Source of the DNA: BS150m-G50 sp964501185 [NCBI: uncultured Bacteroidia bacterium]
GTDB taxonomy: Bacteria > CAIWAD01 > BS150m-G50
Reading direction: 5' to 3'
Assembly (NCBI GenBank): GCA_964501185.1
Contig: CAZCRT010000015.1
Span: forward strand, 1 to 29,587
DNA length: 29,587 nucleotides
Made by a program: the position numbers and the translations under genes. The notes below the pieces were generated by a model that was given only the letters and a program-made list of their open reading frames with translations, was not told where the DNA came from and searched no databases. This document shows positions 16,864-25,131 of the stretch, one piece after another (positions within the stretch are counted from its first letter, which is position 1; each line of letters starts with the position of its first letter).

Positions 16864-18000
16864 ATGTTGTATAATCTTTCCCCTTTATCGATGAGTTATG
16901 GTCGCCTGGCAACATATCTGACACTTATATTGGCACAGGCCTTTACTGGGCTTACCCCCCTGCTGGCCCAGAACTATCATGTCAACCCTGAGAGTGCCGT
17001 CTACGATGCGTCCGCCAGCCGCACACTTGTCTCCAACACCGGCAACGGTGATATCGTCGCTGTAGATCTGGAGGGGAACCAGACAATTTTCAACAGCGGA
17101 CTGAGCAGTGTGCGGGGTGTAACCATCGTGGAAGACAAACTGTGGGTAGCTGCAACGGAGGGCGTTGCCAGCATCAACCTGGCTACCGGTGAGCAGGAGG
17201 AACTGATTGTCATAAGCGGTGCAGTCTTTCTCAACGACATCACCACAGACGGCGCTGACAACCTCTATGTCACCGACAGCAACGCTGCCCGCATCTACCG
17301 GATCTATCTGCCGGACCTATCATTCACCCAGTTTGTCGCCAGCGCTCTGGCGACACCGAACGGACTCTATTTCGACGGCGCCAATGACCGGCTGCTGCTG
17401 GTCAGCTTTCGCTCGAATTCTCCCCTGCAGGCGGTCTCGCTGGCGGACTCCAGCGTGAGTACCATTATCAACACCACTCTGGACAATCTGGATGGTATTG
17501 CACGGGATAATCAGGGACGCTTCTATGTATCATCCTGGAGCACCGGTTCCACTTACCGCATCGACACCGATTTTAGTGGAGAATGGGAGTTGTTCTCTGA
17601 TGGTCATGCCGGTCCCGCAGACCTCGGTTTTGACGGAGAGCACAGCCTGCTGGTCGTACCCAATTTCAACAGCAACAGTGTGGACTATCTGTTGGTTGAG
17701 GGAGAATCTGTACCCGGCCAACCGGATCGCTCTGATGCGGGATTCATGCTGTCTGCCAACTATCCCAACCCCTTCAACAACAGCACGGTCATACCGTTTT
17801 CACTGTCACACGAAAGCCTGGTGTCTCTGGAATTGTATCACATTAATGGCAGGCGGGCCGCTATCCTGCTGGATGAAAACCGGGGGGCGGGAGATCATCA
17901 GTTTGTCTGCGCGCTGGAGGACTTTCCCAGCGGCACTTATCTGTACAAGTTGACCGCGGGGAACTACGTAGAAGCCAGAAAAATGACACTGATACGTTAA
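16864..18000 (+). CDS. Secreted SMP-30/NHL-like beta-propeller protein with type IX sorting domain
   Basis: This 378-residue protein has a signal peptide (hydrophobic TYLTLILAQAFTGLTPLLAQ, cleavage after about residue 36). A beta-propeller follows, built of repeats such as NLYVTDSNAARIYRI, RFYVSSWSTGSTYRI and GLYFDGANDRLLLVS, resembling SMP-30/gluconolactonase or NHL propellers. A C-terminal Por/type IX secretion sorting domain follows (about 295-378, ANYPNPFNNSTVIPFSL, ending KMTLIR). I chose the ATG at 16864 because GAGGAG lies 6 nt upstream; in-frame ATGs at 16840 and 16858 are poorly placed. No enzyme-specific catalytic residues could be assigned, so binding or surface display is as likely as lactonase activity. 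It stands alone on the + strand. Confidence 0.85.
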   Translation: MLYNLSPLSMSYGRLATYLTLILAQAFTGLTPLLAQNYHVNPESAVYDASASRTLVSNTGNGDIVAVDLEGNQTIFNSGLSSVRGVTIVEDKLWVAATEGVASINLATGEQEELIVISGAVFLNDITTDGADNLYVTDSNAARIYRIYLPDLSFTQFVASALATPNGLYFDGANDRLLLVSFRSNSPLQAVSLADSSVSTIINTTLDNLDGIARDNQGRFYVSSWSTGSTYRIDTDFSGEWELFSDGHAGPADLGFDGEHSLLVVPNFNSNSVDYLLVEGESVPGQPDRSDAGFMLSANYPNPFNNSTVIPFSLSHESLVSLELYHINGRRAAILLDENRGAGDHQFVCALEDFPSGTYLYKLTAGNYVEARKMTLIR

Positions 18001-18079
18001 GAGATTGCATGTTTGGCCCGCATGAAACCGAGTTCTCGTTACTGCAGGCAACGCTTCAGAGTTTTGCTTAAGGGTTAAA

Positions 18080-18111
18080 CTGCCAAGCCTTTTTGCAAAG
18101 AAAAATGGCAG
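18080..18111. terminator. Hairpin between convergent genes
   Basis: CTGCCA (18080-18085) pairs with TGGCAG (18106-18111). Inside, TTTTT and AAAAA runs extend the pairing. It sits 80 nt after the propeller gene and 30 nt from the end of the convergent PAS gene, a fit for a bidirectional terminator, although there is no U-tract immediately after the stem on either strand. Confidence 0.35.
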
Positions 18112-18141
18112 TCAACTAGCGCAGGAGTGTGTGGCAGCGTC

Positions 18142-18666
18142 TCAGCACTTCTCTTCATCACCCGCGACTACCCTGTCAATCCTGAGCAGTACCAACCCGC
18201 TGATCTTTTCAGTGGAGATCAGAAAATCGGTGCGCTGGTAATTGTCGAGAGTCCCCCGGTTGAGGTAGGCAGGGGTTTTCACGAGGCTTTTTCCTGTCTG
18301 CAGGGTTTCCATCACTGATCGACGAATCGCACAACCGCTGCAGTGGACTGTGTTGCCGCACCCCTCCGGAAGTGTCGCATAGGCACATTCGAATACTTCA
18401 CCGCCTCTGTAGCCTTCAATCTCCGGCAGTGTTTTCAGGAGCAATGTCTGCGCCCGGGCATTGGCGGTCTGCACAATCCCGTTATCATCGACAACTATCA
18501 CCGGCGCGGCCAGGCTGTCGATAAATGAATTCAGCTCCTCCCCCATCCTGTCAAAGGACTTCTGGAGACAGTCGTCACATACTCCCTGTGCGATTGCCTC
18601 CGGAGCTCTCCCCGCCACCTGTTCAGGAGTTATCTCTTCACCGCACCGGAAGCACATCCTTTTCAT
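18142..18666 (-). CDS. PAS-domain sensor with N-terminal zinc finger and Cys cluster
   Basis: This small PAS protein of 174 residues has no output domain. An N-terminal CxxC pair (C5/C8) and C30/C33 form a likely zinc ribbon. The PAS fold spans about 45-165 (VIVVDDNGIVQTANARAQ), and its helical middle carries four closely spaced cysteines, C94, C103, C109 and C112 (GCGNTVHCSGC). Such Cys-bearing PAS proteins occur in many anaerobes and may bind metal, heme or an Fe-S cluster. Redox sensing is inference. The start is ATG 18666 or the adjacent GTG 18669, with GGAG upstream. It is monocistronic. Confidence 0.8.
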   Translation of the reverse strand: MKRMCFRCGEEITPEQVAGRAPEAIAQGVCDDCLQKSFDRMGEELNSFIDSLAAPVIVVDDNGIVQTANARAQTLLLKTLPEIEGYRGGEVFECAYATLPEGCGNTVHCSGCAIRRSVMETLQTGKSLVKTPAYLNRGTLDNYQRTDFLISTEKISGLVLLRIDRVVAGDEEKC

Positions 18667-18877
18667 CACCGATTGTCTCCAGAAGCTGTTCTGCTTGAAA
18701 GTAGTAATTCCCGGTCTTCAACGGGAGCTAAAAACACGCTTTCTGCCAGATAGAGAATTCTGTTCAGGCAGATATGATTTTGGCATTTTGATTACTTTGC
18801 GACTAGCGGGGATTCCGGCATCAGATACCGGATAAAAGGTGAAGGCCGTGCCCGGATTTTATCAGTGCGGTTCAATG

Positions 18878-19288
18878 CTACTCGATCCCCGGACCACGTG
18901 TAACCAGCACACAGCAGACAACAAGCAGTACAGCAAGCGGTGCCATCCCGAAACGTTCCCAGGGGCTTGATGAGGCGAAGTTAAGCAGCGCACTCAGGCT
19001 GAAAAGCACGACATATCCCCACATCGCCCAGCGGGCTATCCTGCGCACTCCCTGTCCGACAGTAATAACGGCTGCACTTGTAAGAACAGCCCAGATAGCA
19101 CCCAGAAACAGCAGTGCTGATATTACACTGGCAATCCGCAGCCCCGGTGTGAGTATATCGCTCGCGCCCCCGAACGCTGCTCTTCCCCAGGGCACCCCGG
19201 CAGCCAGAAGAATCTGGAATATGAATAGCCCCGCGAACACAACAGCAGCCATACTGGCTGCAGCACGGTTTCTCTCAGAACCCGCCAC
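18878..19288 (-). CDS. Four-helix membrane protein, unknown function
   Basis: These 136 residues hold four predicted transmembrane helices (about 12-32, 51-71, 83-103 and 113-130). The pattern GVPWGRAAFGG after helix 1 and SSPWERFG before the last helix recurs in uncharacterised small integral membrane proteins of many bacteria. The start is GTG 19288, with AAAGGCGG upstream. No enzymatic motif is seen. It lies upstream of the PAS gene and downstream of the cupin on the same strand, with gaps of 208 and 82 nt, so linkage is weak. Confidence 0.72.
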   Translation of the reverse strand: MAGSERNRAAASMAAVVFAGLFIFQILLAAGVPWGRAAFGGASDILTPGLRIASVISALLFLGAIWAVLTSAAVITVGQGVRRIARWAMWGYVVLFSLSALLNFASSSPWERFGMAPLAVLLVVCCVLVTRGPGIE

Positions 19289-19370
19289 AAAATCCGCCTT
19301 TCCTCAAATCAATCACCGATAACACTATCCTGTTGCTCCGTCACCAGCCAGACGGGCTGCGATATTCATA

Positions 19371-19688
19371 TCAGGATCTGATCATGGTCAGCATCATCTT
19401 GAAGCGCTCGACCGCTTTCAAAGCATGGGGTTCGTTGGCGGGCATGATCAGCATTTCACCCTCTTTTACCAGAATTGGTGCACCCGAGATTGTCACTTCA
19501 GCTACCCCGTCCAGCACACAGACCATGGCGTCGAACGGTGCGGTGTGCTCGCTGAGGCCCTGACCCTGGTCAAAGGCAAACAGCGTGACCGTACCGGTTT
19601 TCTTCTCAAGTAAAGTCATACTTACTACGGACGCTTCCTGGTAAGCTATGGATTCGACCAGATTGCCCGGTGTGTTTTCCTGATTCAC
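19371..19688 (-). CDS. Single-domain cupin protein
   Basis: This is a 105-residue single cupin barrel. Motif 1 is LSEHTAPFDAMVCVLDG (45-61) with one His (H48); motif 2 is the EGEMLIMPANEPHAL region with H88. The family of small cupins with the SEHTAPFDA signature is widespread and mostly uncharacterised. The reduced set of metal ligands suggests metal-dependent small-molecule binding rather than a known dioxygenase. Translation starts at GTG 19688, preceded by AGGAG. It lies 27 nt downstream of the small membrane protein gene. Confidence 0.9.
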   Translation of the reverse strand: MNQENTPGNLVESIAYQEASVVSMTLLEKKTGTVTLFAFDQGQGLSEHTAPFDAMVCVLDGVAEVTISGAPILVKEGEMLIMPANEPHALKAVERFKMMLTMIRS

Positions 19689-19715
19689 AATTCTCTCCTA
19701 ATTATTAAGTCCATT

Positions 19716-19916
19716 CTAACGGCTCTTATCAGATTTTTTCTTCGGCTTCCTTTTCATCCCGTTACCAACCAGCATCAATGAAAATGCTGCACCGCCGCCG
19801 AGAATTAATTGTATTTTCTCAAACGAGTCGGTGCCCTTCAATGCTATGGCAGAAGCGACCAGGACAAAACCCCATACACAGGCATTGATAATCGTAATCA
19901 ACATTCCTCTTCTCAT
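19716..19916 (-). CDS. Small two-helix membrane protein with basic tail
   Basis: Sixty-six residues from ATG 19916 give two transmembrane helices (about 6-26 and 34-52) and a strongly basic C-terminus (KRKPKKKSDKSR). The start is uncertain: a GTG at 19967 is possible but has no ribosome site. The gene sits between the M48 protease and cupin genes on the same strand and is probably co-transcribed. No family recognised. Confidence 0.6.
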   Translation of the reverse strand: MRRGMLITIINACVWGFVLVASAIALKGTDSFEKIQLILGGGAAFSLMLVGNGMKRKPKKKSDKSR

Positions 19917-19967
19917 CAGTACCGCCCCGTTATGAACAATTCTCTTTCTACCTGCTATGACCGGCAC

Positions 19968-21413
19968 TCACGCCGCATCGATTTCGATAATCCGGTTACA
20001 TTTGCGACAGGTGAAGGTATCAGCGTCAAATGCCGGCGAGAGGCTGATGGTCGTGCCACAGCGACATTCAAAGGAGGTCCACCCTTTCTCTCTGCGCACA
20101 AACCGCAGCCTCTCCTCTTTATCAGGCAGGTCAATCTCCGGTGCTGTTTCACCACTTTCGCTCAGTTTTGAGGCCAGTACACCGACTGCCGCAAGTTCTG
20201 CGACTGGTAGTTCATTCAGGCGCCCACATCTGGGGCAATCCAGCTTCTTTTCCTTCAGCTCAGCCGGGATTTTCATCTTCAGACCACAGGCACAGACCAG
20301 AAAAGCATACTTGTTGATCTTCTCGACCAGATCGTTGACATCCTGTATCTGCTGTCTCCGCTTATCCTTACCGGCCGATCTGTCAGCTGTGGTAGTGCGG
20401 ATCTCTACCTGTTCCTCTGAGCTGAGACCGCTGGCGGGGATGACATTCCTGCTCTTGCCCATCACCTGCTGCCAGGACTGGTTATAGTCTGCAAGAGCGG
20501 CGCCACCTGCCATATTGCGCAGGATACGAATTCTTGTCTGGATGGGGGGGTGGGTGCTGGTGCGGTTGCGGGCCGCCATGCCAACCTTCTTGAGGGGATT
20601 GATGATATACATGGGTGCGGTAACGCTGTTTGCTACTCCCAGTGGTGAAGTATCACCGGAGATTTTCTCCAGAGCCGAGGCGAGACCCTCTGGATACCGA
20701 GAAAACTGGGCACCGCTGGCATCGGCCAGATACTCCCTTTCCCGGGAAAGGGCAAAGTACAGTAACCTGGCAAAGATCGGAGCCAGGATGGCCATGACAA
20801 TGGCGATGATCAGTATTGCCCCCTGTGCTCCGCCGCCCTCTTTCCCACTCGACCGACGCCCCCTGGCGCCACCGGTATAAAAAAACGTCCTGGTAAACAC
20901 TTGAGATATCAGCAGCAGTGAGCCTACAAGTATTCCGGCGAGTGTTATGTACATGACGTCACGGTTGGCGATGTGGGCCATTTCGTGGGCGATTACCCCC
21001 TGAAGCTCATCCCGGTTAAGCTTCTTCAGCAGGCCGGAGGTAACTGCAATCAGCGAATTCTCCGGTTTATTGCCGGCTGCAAAAGCGTTGGGAGCATCCT
21101 CAGTAATCAGATATATCTTCGGCATCGGCATGCCGGAGGCGATAGCCATTTCCTCGACTACATTGAACAGTTGTGGGGAGTCACTCCTGCTGAGTTCCTT
21201 GCCCCGGCTTACCATCAACAGGACATTACTGCCACCGATCAGACTCATTATGGCCAGCCCCGCCCAGATAAACATGGCGACAGCTGCACCTGTGATCCCG
21301 AAACCGGGCGCGTACACTTCCGCTATGACGTACCCGAGTCCCGCCAGCAGCAGTGCCATGAAAATAAGCAACAGGACGCTTTTTCTCCTGTTGGCCCGAA
21401 TCTGTTCCCACAT
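19968..21413 (-). CDS. M48-family membrane zinc metalloprotease (HtpX-like) with C-terminal zinc ribbons
   Basis: This membrane-bound protease is expected to degrade misfolded membrane proteins. Two N-terminal transmembrane helices (about 12-32 and 42-62) precede the catalytic domain with HEMAH at 143-147 (His zinc ligands and Glu base). Another hydrophobic pair follows, then SREREYLADASG, which supplies the third ligand. Unlike classic HtpX (about 290 aa), the 481-residue protein continues with a linker and two cysteine zinc ribbons, CACGLKM...CPRC and FECRCGT...CRKC, probably for substrate or partner binding on the cytoplasmic face. The ATG at 21413 has AGGA upstream and lies 9 nt after lemA, a common pairing. 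Confidence 0.94.
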   Translation of the reverse strand: MWEQIRANRRKSVLLLIFMALLLAGLGYVIAEVYAPGFGITGAAVAMFIWAGLAIMSLIGGSNVLLMVSRGKELSRSDSPQLFNVVEEMAIASGMPMPKIYLITEDAPNAFAAGNKPENSLIAVTSGLLKKLNRDELQGVIAHEMAHIANRDVMYITLAGILVGSLLLISQVFTRTFFYTGGARGRRSSGKEGGGAQGAILIIAIVMAILAPIFARLLYFALSREREYLADASGAQFSRYPEGLASALEKISGDTSPLGVANSVTAPMYIINPLKKVGMAARNRTSTHPPIQTRIRILRNMAGGAALADYNQSWQQVMGKSRNVIPASGLSSEEQVEIRTTTADRSAGKDKRRQQIQDVNDLVEKINKYAFLVCACGLKMKIPAELKEKKLDCPRCGRLNELPVAELAAVGVLASKLSESGETAPEIDLPDKEERLRFVRREKGWTSFECRCGTTISLSPAFDADTFTCRKCNRIIEIDAA

Positions 21414-21422
21414 ATCAGTATC

Positions 21423-21986
21423 CTAGTCGAACTTCACTTGCGGTGTATCGCGCTCATCCGCGTTTTCGATCTCGAAGAATACCTCTTCCTTGAAGTTGAA
21501 CATACCTGCCAGAATACTGCTGGGGAACATCTGGATCCGGTTGTTGAGTCCCAGCACCTGGTCATTATAGAACAGCCTGGCGAATCCGATTTTGTTCTCC
21601 GTTGAGGTCAGCTCCTCCTGCAGTGCCAGAAAATTGGTGTTCGCTTTCAGATCGGGATAGTTTTCCACAACCAGAAAGAAGTTGCTCATGGCGCCACTGA
21701 GTTCCGACTCCGCTTTCGAAGCCTCGGCCGGACCCTGGGCGCCGGTGGCGAGATTCCGGGCGTTGGTTATCCCTTCCAGCGTCTCCCGCTCGTGCTTCAT
21801 ATACCCCTTGGCAGTTTCCACCAGGTTGGGGATGAGATCGTGACGACGCTTGAGCTGAACATCAATCTGTGACCAGGCGTTTTTGACCTGATTGCGGAAC
21901 CTGACCAGACTGTTGTAGAGGCCAACCCCCCACATTACCATGATAGCCAGAACAATGATGACAAATAAAAGTAAAGCGGTTAGCAT
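21423..21986 (-). CDS. lemA: LemA family protein
   Basis: LemA proteins have an N-terminal transmembrane helix and a four-helix bundle. Their biochemical role is not settled, but they often sit next to M48 proteases. Here a helix at about 2-24 is followed by the signature VKNAWSQIDVQLKRRHDLIP and the matching LVETAKGYMKHE segment; the length of 187 aa is typical. The ATG at 21986 follows AAGGAA. The gene is 11 nt from the zinc-finger gene upstream and 9 nt from the protease gene downstream, forming a tight three-gene unit. Confidence 0.95.
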   Translation of the reverse strand: MLTALLLFVIIVLAIMVMWGVGLYNSLVRFRNQVKNAWSQIDVQLKRRHDLIPNLVETAKGYMKHERETLEGITNARNLATGAQGPAEASKAESELSGAMSNFFLVVENYPDLKANTNFLALQEELTSTENKIGFARLFYNDQVLGLNNRIQMFPSSILAGMFNFKEEVFFEIENADERDTPQVKFD

Positions 21987-21997
21987 GATTCGTTCCT

Positions 21998-22414
21998 TCA
22001 GTGTGTTTCTTCTGAATTATCAGTGTCGGGATTCTGGAACAGGTGGCCGAGAAACCTTTGTATCTCAAGCCCTTCCCGATCGGGAAGACCGATTCTGATG
22101 ACTGCTTCCAGTTCTCCTCTGTCAAACCAGATCCCCTCACCCCGCGGACAGGCGTCATAGGTGATTTTCGGCTCGTCGCCTACCTGGATCTTATTCATTT
22201 TTTTACGGCAGAGTGGGCATCTGCGTTTCTTTTCGCTGGTTCGCTCCAGCAGCTTACCGGCAGCGATTACCCTGTTATATGCATCTTCGTCATCGAGGAG
22301 CAACTCCAGCTCATTGGAGTCCAGCCAGATTCCTTCGCAGGAGACGCAGTAATCGATCTCGATCTGCTCCAGCTCCAGAATGATCATCGGTTTTTTACAA
22401 AGCGGGCAATGCAT
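21998..22414 (-). CDS. Double zf-TFIIB zinc-ribbon protein
   Basis: This 138-residue protein has two zf-TFIIB-type ribbons, each with the CPLC knuckle and an xEGIWxDxxELE segment. The first has all four cysteines (C3, C6, C23, C26). The second has C66, C69 and C89 but Gly (CPRGEGIW) where the fourth Cys is expected at 92, so it may bind zinc poorly. The function of such proteins is unknown; the operon link to LemA and the M48 protease suggests a role in that membrane quality-control system. The ATG at 22414 follows GAGGA. First gene of the cassette. Confidence 0.9.
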   Translation of the reverse strand: MHCPLCKKPMIILELEQIEIDYCVSCEGIWLDSNELELLLDDEDAYNRVIAAGKLLERTSEKKRRCPLCRKKMNKIQVGDEPKITYDACPRGEGIWFDRGELEAVIRIGLPDREGLEIQRFLGHLFQNPDTDNSEETH

Positions 22415-22605
22415 GATTCCTCAAATCGGGGTAAATTCCTCAAAACGGATCGTTTTCGTGTTCTTACCAGTTGACTGAAAGACATGGCAACAGGACGGGA
22501 GTCGTGGACAAAAAATAGGGTGGTTATCTATAAATATCAAGCTATGGGAATCTGATGCCTGGAGTAGAAAACCAGGTTACAACAATTTTTCTTTTAATGG
22601 GTAGT

Positions 22606-23334
22606 TTACGGCTTTATCCCAAATACCAAATCGCTTTCAATCCTCTCAATCTTCAGGCCATTTTCACGCATCCGTTTTGCGGATGATCTGATAGCAAACG
22701 GAATATCATAAATCGCCAGCCAGCCACCCGGTTTTAAAACACGTATCATCTCACCCATTGCCCTGCCGGTATCCCTGCCATGTGATATATGGTGCATCGT
22801 CAGGCCGCTGATGATGATTTCGAATGATTCATCTTCGAAGGGCAACTGACGTACATCCTCATTCTGGACTTTCACCCGGTCGGACACTCCTTCCAGCAGG
22901 GCGTTCTCCTGAAAAGCCTGCAGGCTGCAGTCACCTGAACCTTCGGTCCAGATATCGATACCGATTGCTTTACCGGTCGTCAGGTGCCTGGCTGCGCCCA
23001 GGGTCAGAATGCCATTCCCACAGCCAACATCCAGTAATGTCTCATCACCTTGCCAGGGTATCTGATCCAGCAGCCGGTCTCTGGCCTGGAACCGGCGCTC
23101 CAGATTGGTAACCCGCTTGACCAATGCACAGAACCCGGCATAAATCCCACCGATGAGGATGCTGAGCCCACCCAGAACACCGGCCACTACAGGGTTTTCA
23201 CGCATAAGAACAAACAACACAGCACCGATCAACACGCTGATGGCTGCAACCGGAACCGGGTAAGTCAGAGACCGGGGAATATGTAAATCGTAATCGGGAT
23301 GTTGATGGTCAGGAGTTGTCTGATCTTGCTGCAT
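22606..23334 (-). CDS. Membrane-anchored class I SAM-dependent methyltransferase
   Basis: Two transmembrane helices (about 28-45 and 48-70) precede a Rossmann methyltransferase domain with motif I LDVGCGNG (101-108), the acidic GIDIW strand end (about 125-129), and the motif IV-VI region (NEDVRQLPF, SGLTMHHI, RVLKPGG). The small-molecule type layout and membrane anchor point to a lipid or quinone-like substrate. It lies just after a UbiA-superfamily gene, consistent with but not proving a prenyl-lipid pathway. The start is ATG 23334 (GGCGGA upstream) or the in-frame TTG 23397, which follows GAGGAT and would add 21 residues. Confidence 0.86.
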   Translation of the reverse strand: MQQDQTTPDHQHPDYDLHIPRSLTYPVPVAAISVLIGAVLFVLMRENPVVAGVLGGLSILIGGIYAGFCALVKRVTNLERRFQARDRLLDQIPWQGDETLLDVGCGNGILTLGAARHLTTGKAIGIDIWTEGSGDCSLQAFQENALLEGVSDRVKVQNEDVRQLPFEDESFEIIISGLTMHHISHGRDTGRAMGEMIRVLKPGGWLAIYDIPFAIRSSAKRMRENGLKIERIESDLVFGIKP

Positions 23335-23409
23335 GGTGTATTCCGCCGTTTCTGAAAATGCCGGGTTATAAGTACATCTTTTATTGCCGGGAGACAAGCA
23401 ATCCTCTGT

Positions 23410-24318
23410 TTACCGGAACAACTCGATCAACGATGACAGGATAATAATGATACAGATAGCACAATGCAGTCTGAAAGCATCTTTACCTGCCTCGAACATC
23501 TGCGCCGGGCTGGCGTAACTGTTCCAGGACACGCTGTCAATTTTCCACACCAGTCTCAGCAGAAGCAGCGCCAAAAGCCCCGTCAGGCTGATTGCATTCG
23601 CGTAAACCGCCAGCAGGAGCATGGTATACAACAGCAGCGTTAATACCAGCAGAGCAATACGTCCGGAAAATTCCAGGCCAAGTAGATCAATCATGGTCTT
23701 CCGTCCTGTCCGCTGATCCTCCTCCCGGCTGGCCAGTTGAGCTGTCCATACCCAGAGACCGGTCGCAACTACAATCGGCATTGAAGCCATGTAGACTGTT
23801 CGGGTGAGATCGCCGGTCTGGACCAGATAGGCTCCCAGAACCGGCAGCAGGCCCAGGCTCTGGGCGATGATTATTTCACCACCTGCGCGATGGCAGAAAT
23901 TTATGGGGGGTGTTACATAAAGCAGGCCTGCGAACATTGTTGTAATCCCGAAGACGAGGAAAATGCTACCGGGAAAGAGTCTGTTCAGATGCAAACCCAG
24001 CAGACAGGCTGCAGCCAATAGCAATACTGCGAAACTGAGGAGTCGCCACTCAGTCCATTCTGCTGTCGATCTGCGCTCGAATCGCGCCTGCAGAAACGAA
24101 AATCCGGCGTGGAATAGAACGGTTGCGATCAGAAACTCGATGGCACCGAGCAGGTTGAAAGAGAAACCGGGTGGCTGTAACCAGAACGGTAAAGTTGTGC
24201 CGACCAGCGCGGGTAGCAGAGAGGCGTTCCAGTAGCGTGCACCGGCGAAGTGCAGAAACCCGTTGGTATCCACCGGGAGTTCGTCTGATGCGTGATTATC
24301 TGCTGCTCTGTCGATCAT
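23410..24318 (-). CDS. UbiA-superfamily prenyltransferase-like membrane protein, divergent
   Basis: This 302-residue polytopic protein has the eight or nine helices of UbiA proteins, which attach isoprenyl chains to aromatic rings or other acceptors using two Asp-rich Mg2+ motifs. The second motif region is recognisable (REEDQRTGRKTM, about 198-209). At the first motif position, normally NDxxDxxxD, I see only HAGFSFLQARFE (70-81) with no Asp. The protein may have changed chemistry or lost activity. Its gene precedes a membrane-anchored methyltransferase by 12-75 nt, a MenA/MenG-like pairing by analogy only. ATG 24318 has no clear Shine-Dalgarno. Confidence 0.78.
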   Translation of the reverse strand: MIDRAADNHASDELPVDTNGFLHFAGARYWNASLLPALVGTTLPFWLQPPGFSFNLLGAIEFLIATVLFHAGFSFLQARFERRSTAEWTEWRLLSFAVLLLAAACLLGLHLNRLFPGSIFLVFGITTMFAGLLYVTPPINFCHRAGGEIIIAQSLGLLPVLGAYLVQTGDLTRTVYMASMPIVVATGLWVWTAQLASREEDQRTGRKTMIDLLGLEFSGRIALLVLTLLLYTMLLLAVYANAISLTGLLALLLLRLVWKIDSVSWNSYASPAQMFEAGKDAFRLHCAICIIIILSSLIELFR

Positions 24319-24399
24319 GTCATATTCTGGAGGTGTTATGCCAACTGCTTACTGCCACTTCAAAGTAAGCATCGGGGACTTGTTACACACCACAAACCT

Positions 24400-24629
24400 C
24401 CTGTTGTCGTCACACGTAACGCCCTGCAGAACATAGAGGGGCGCATTATAGTGTTTGTAGAGCATGAGGGTGGATTTATGATGACTCCTGTAACTACCGG
24501 AGGGACGGATCGCAACAGCGTAGGATCACGAGCGGCCTCGATCCCGGCACTCGTTATGTGACACAGGGAGCGTTTCAGCTCAAAGCCACAATCATCACCC
24601 ATCATCCTGGACTCGCACGCCGTCCATAG
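24400..24629 (+). pseudogene. Remnant of an RND efflux adaptor (CzcB-like) C-terminus
   Basis: Two frames together restore the end of a membrane-fusion adaptor. From 24400 one frame reads VTRNALQNIEGR, VFVEHEGGF and PVTTGGTDRNSV, typical of CzcB/HlyD-type adaptors. At about 24523 the frame shifts, and the next frame reads SGLDPGTRYVTQGAFQLKA to TAG 24629. Restoring one A (GTAG-A-GATCACG) rejoins them as NSVEITSGLDPG. All earlier parts of the gene are missing. The stop, an AGAGGT site and the pump ATG at 24648 keep normal operon spacing. Confidence 0.82.
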
Positions 24630-24647
24630 CCACTAATAGAGGTTTTC

Positions 24648-25122
24648 ATGATTGATCGAATTGCTCAAATATCATTGAAAATGCCGGGACTGGTTCTGCT
24701 GGCGGTGTGACCCTGTGCCATCTATCTCCCTGGAGGAGGGCACACAGCTGATCATGGAGATGGAACGGGAAATTATCGGTTTCGAATCGGTCGGTTTCAT
24801 CGCCCTGTTCGGGATCGCTGTTCAGAACGGCATGGTGCTGGTGACTTACTTCAACGACCTGCGTACGGGTGGCAAATCAGCTCTGGAAGCAGTGACTGAA
24901 GGTGCCGAACTGCGCCTGAGACCGGTGTTGATGACAGCTATGACAACCGTGCTGGGGCTTATGCCGCTTTTGTTCTCCAGCGGAATCGGTGCGGATGCGC
25001 AACGTCCGCTGGCCACGGTGGTAGTGTTCGGGCTAACCACATCAACGTTGCTCACCCTGTTTGTAACTCCTGCGGTGTATGTCTGGGTGGAGGAGCGGAT
25101 TGGGAGGGATCAAGCTCAATAG
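24648..25122 (+). pseudogene. Internally deleted RND heavy-metal efflux pump (CzcA/CusA-like)
   Basis: RND pumps of about 1030 residues export metals across both membranes. Here only the two ends remain. ATG 24648 opens a 20-codon stretch (MIDRIAQISLKMPGLVLLAV) matching a CzcA N-terminus and stopping at TGA 24710. From 24715 a different frame continues with about 120 residues of the C-terminal membrane domain: VGFIALFGIAVQNGMVLVTY, LRLRPVLMTAMTTVLGLMPL, GADAQRPLATVV and TLFVTPAVYVW. Most of the protein, including the periplasmic domains and proton-relay helices, is gone, so it cannot pump. Confidence 0.9.
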
Positions 25123-25131
25123 CAACTGATG

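Noticed and set aside
24292-24399. Upstream part of the frame joined to the CzcB-like remnant
   Set aside because: Before about 24400 the translation shows no adaptor similarity and overlaps the UbiA start region, so it is not part of the remnant.
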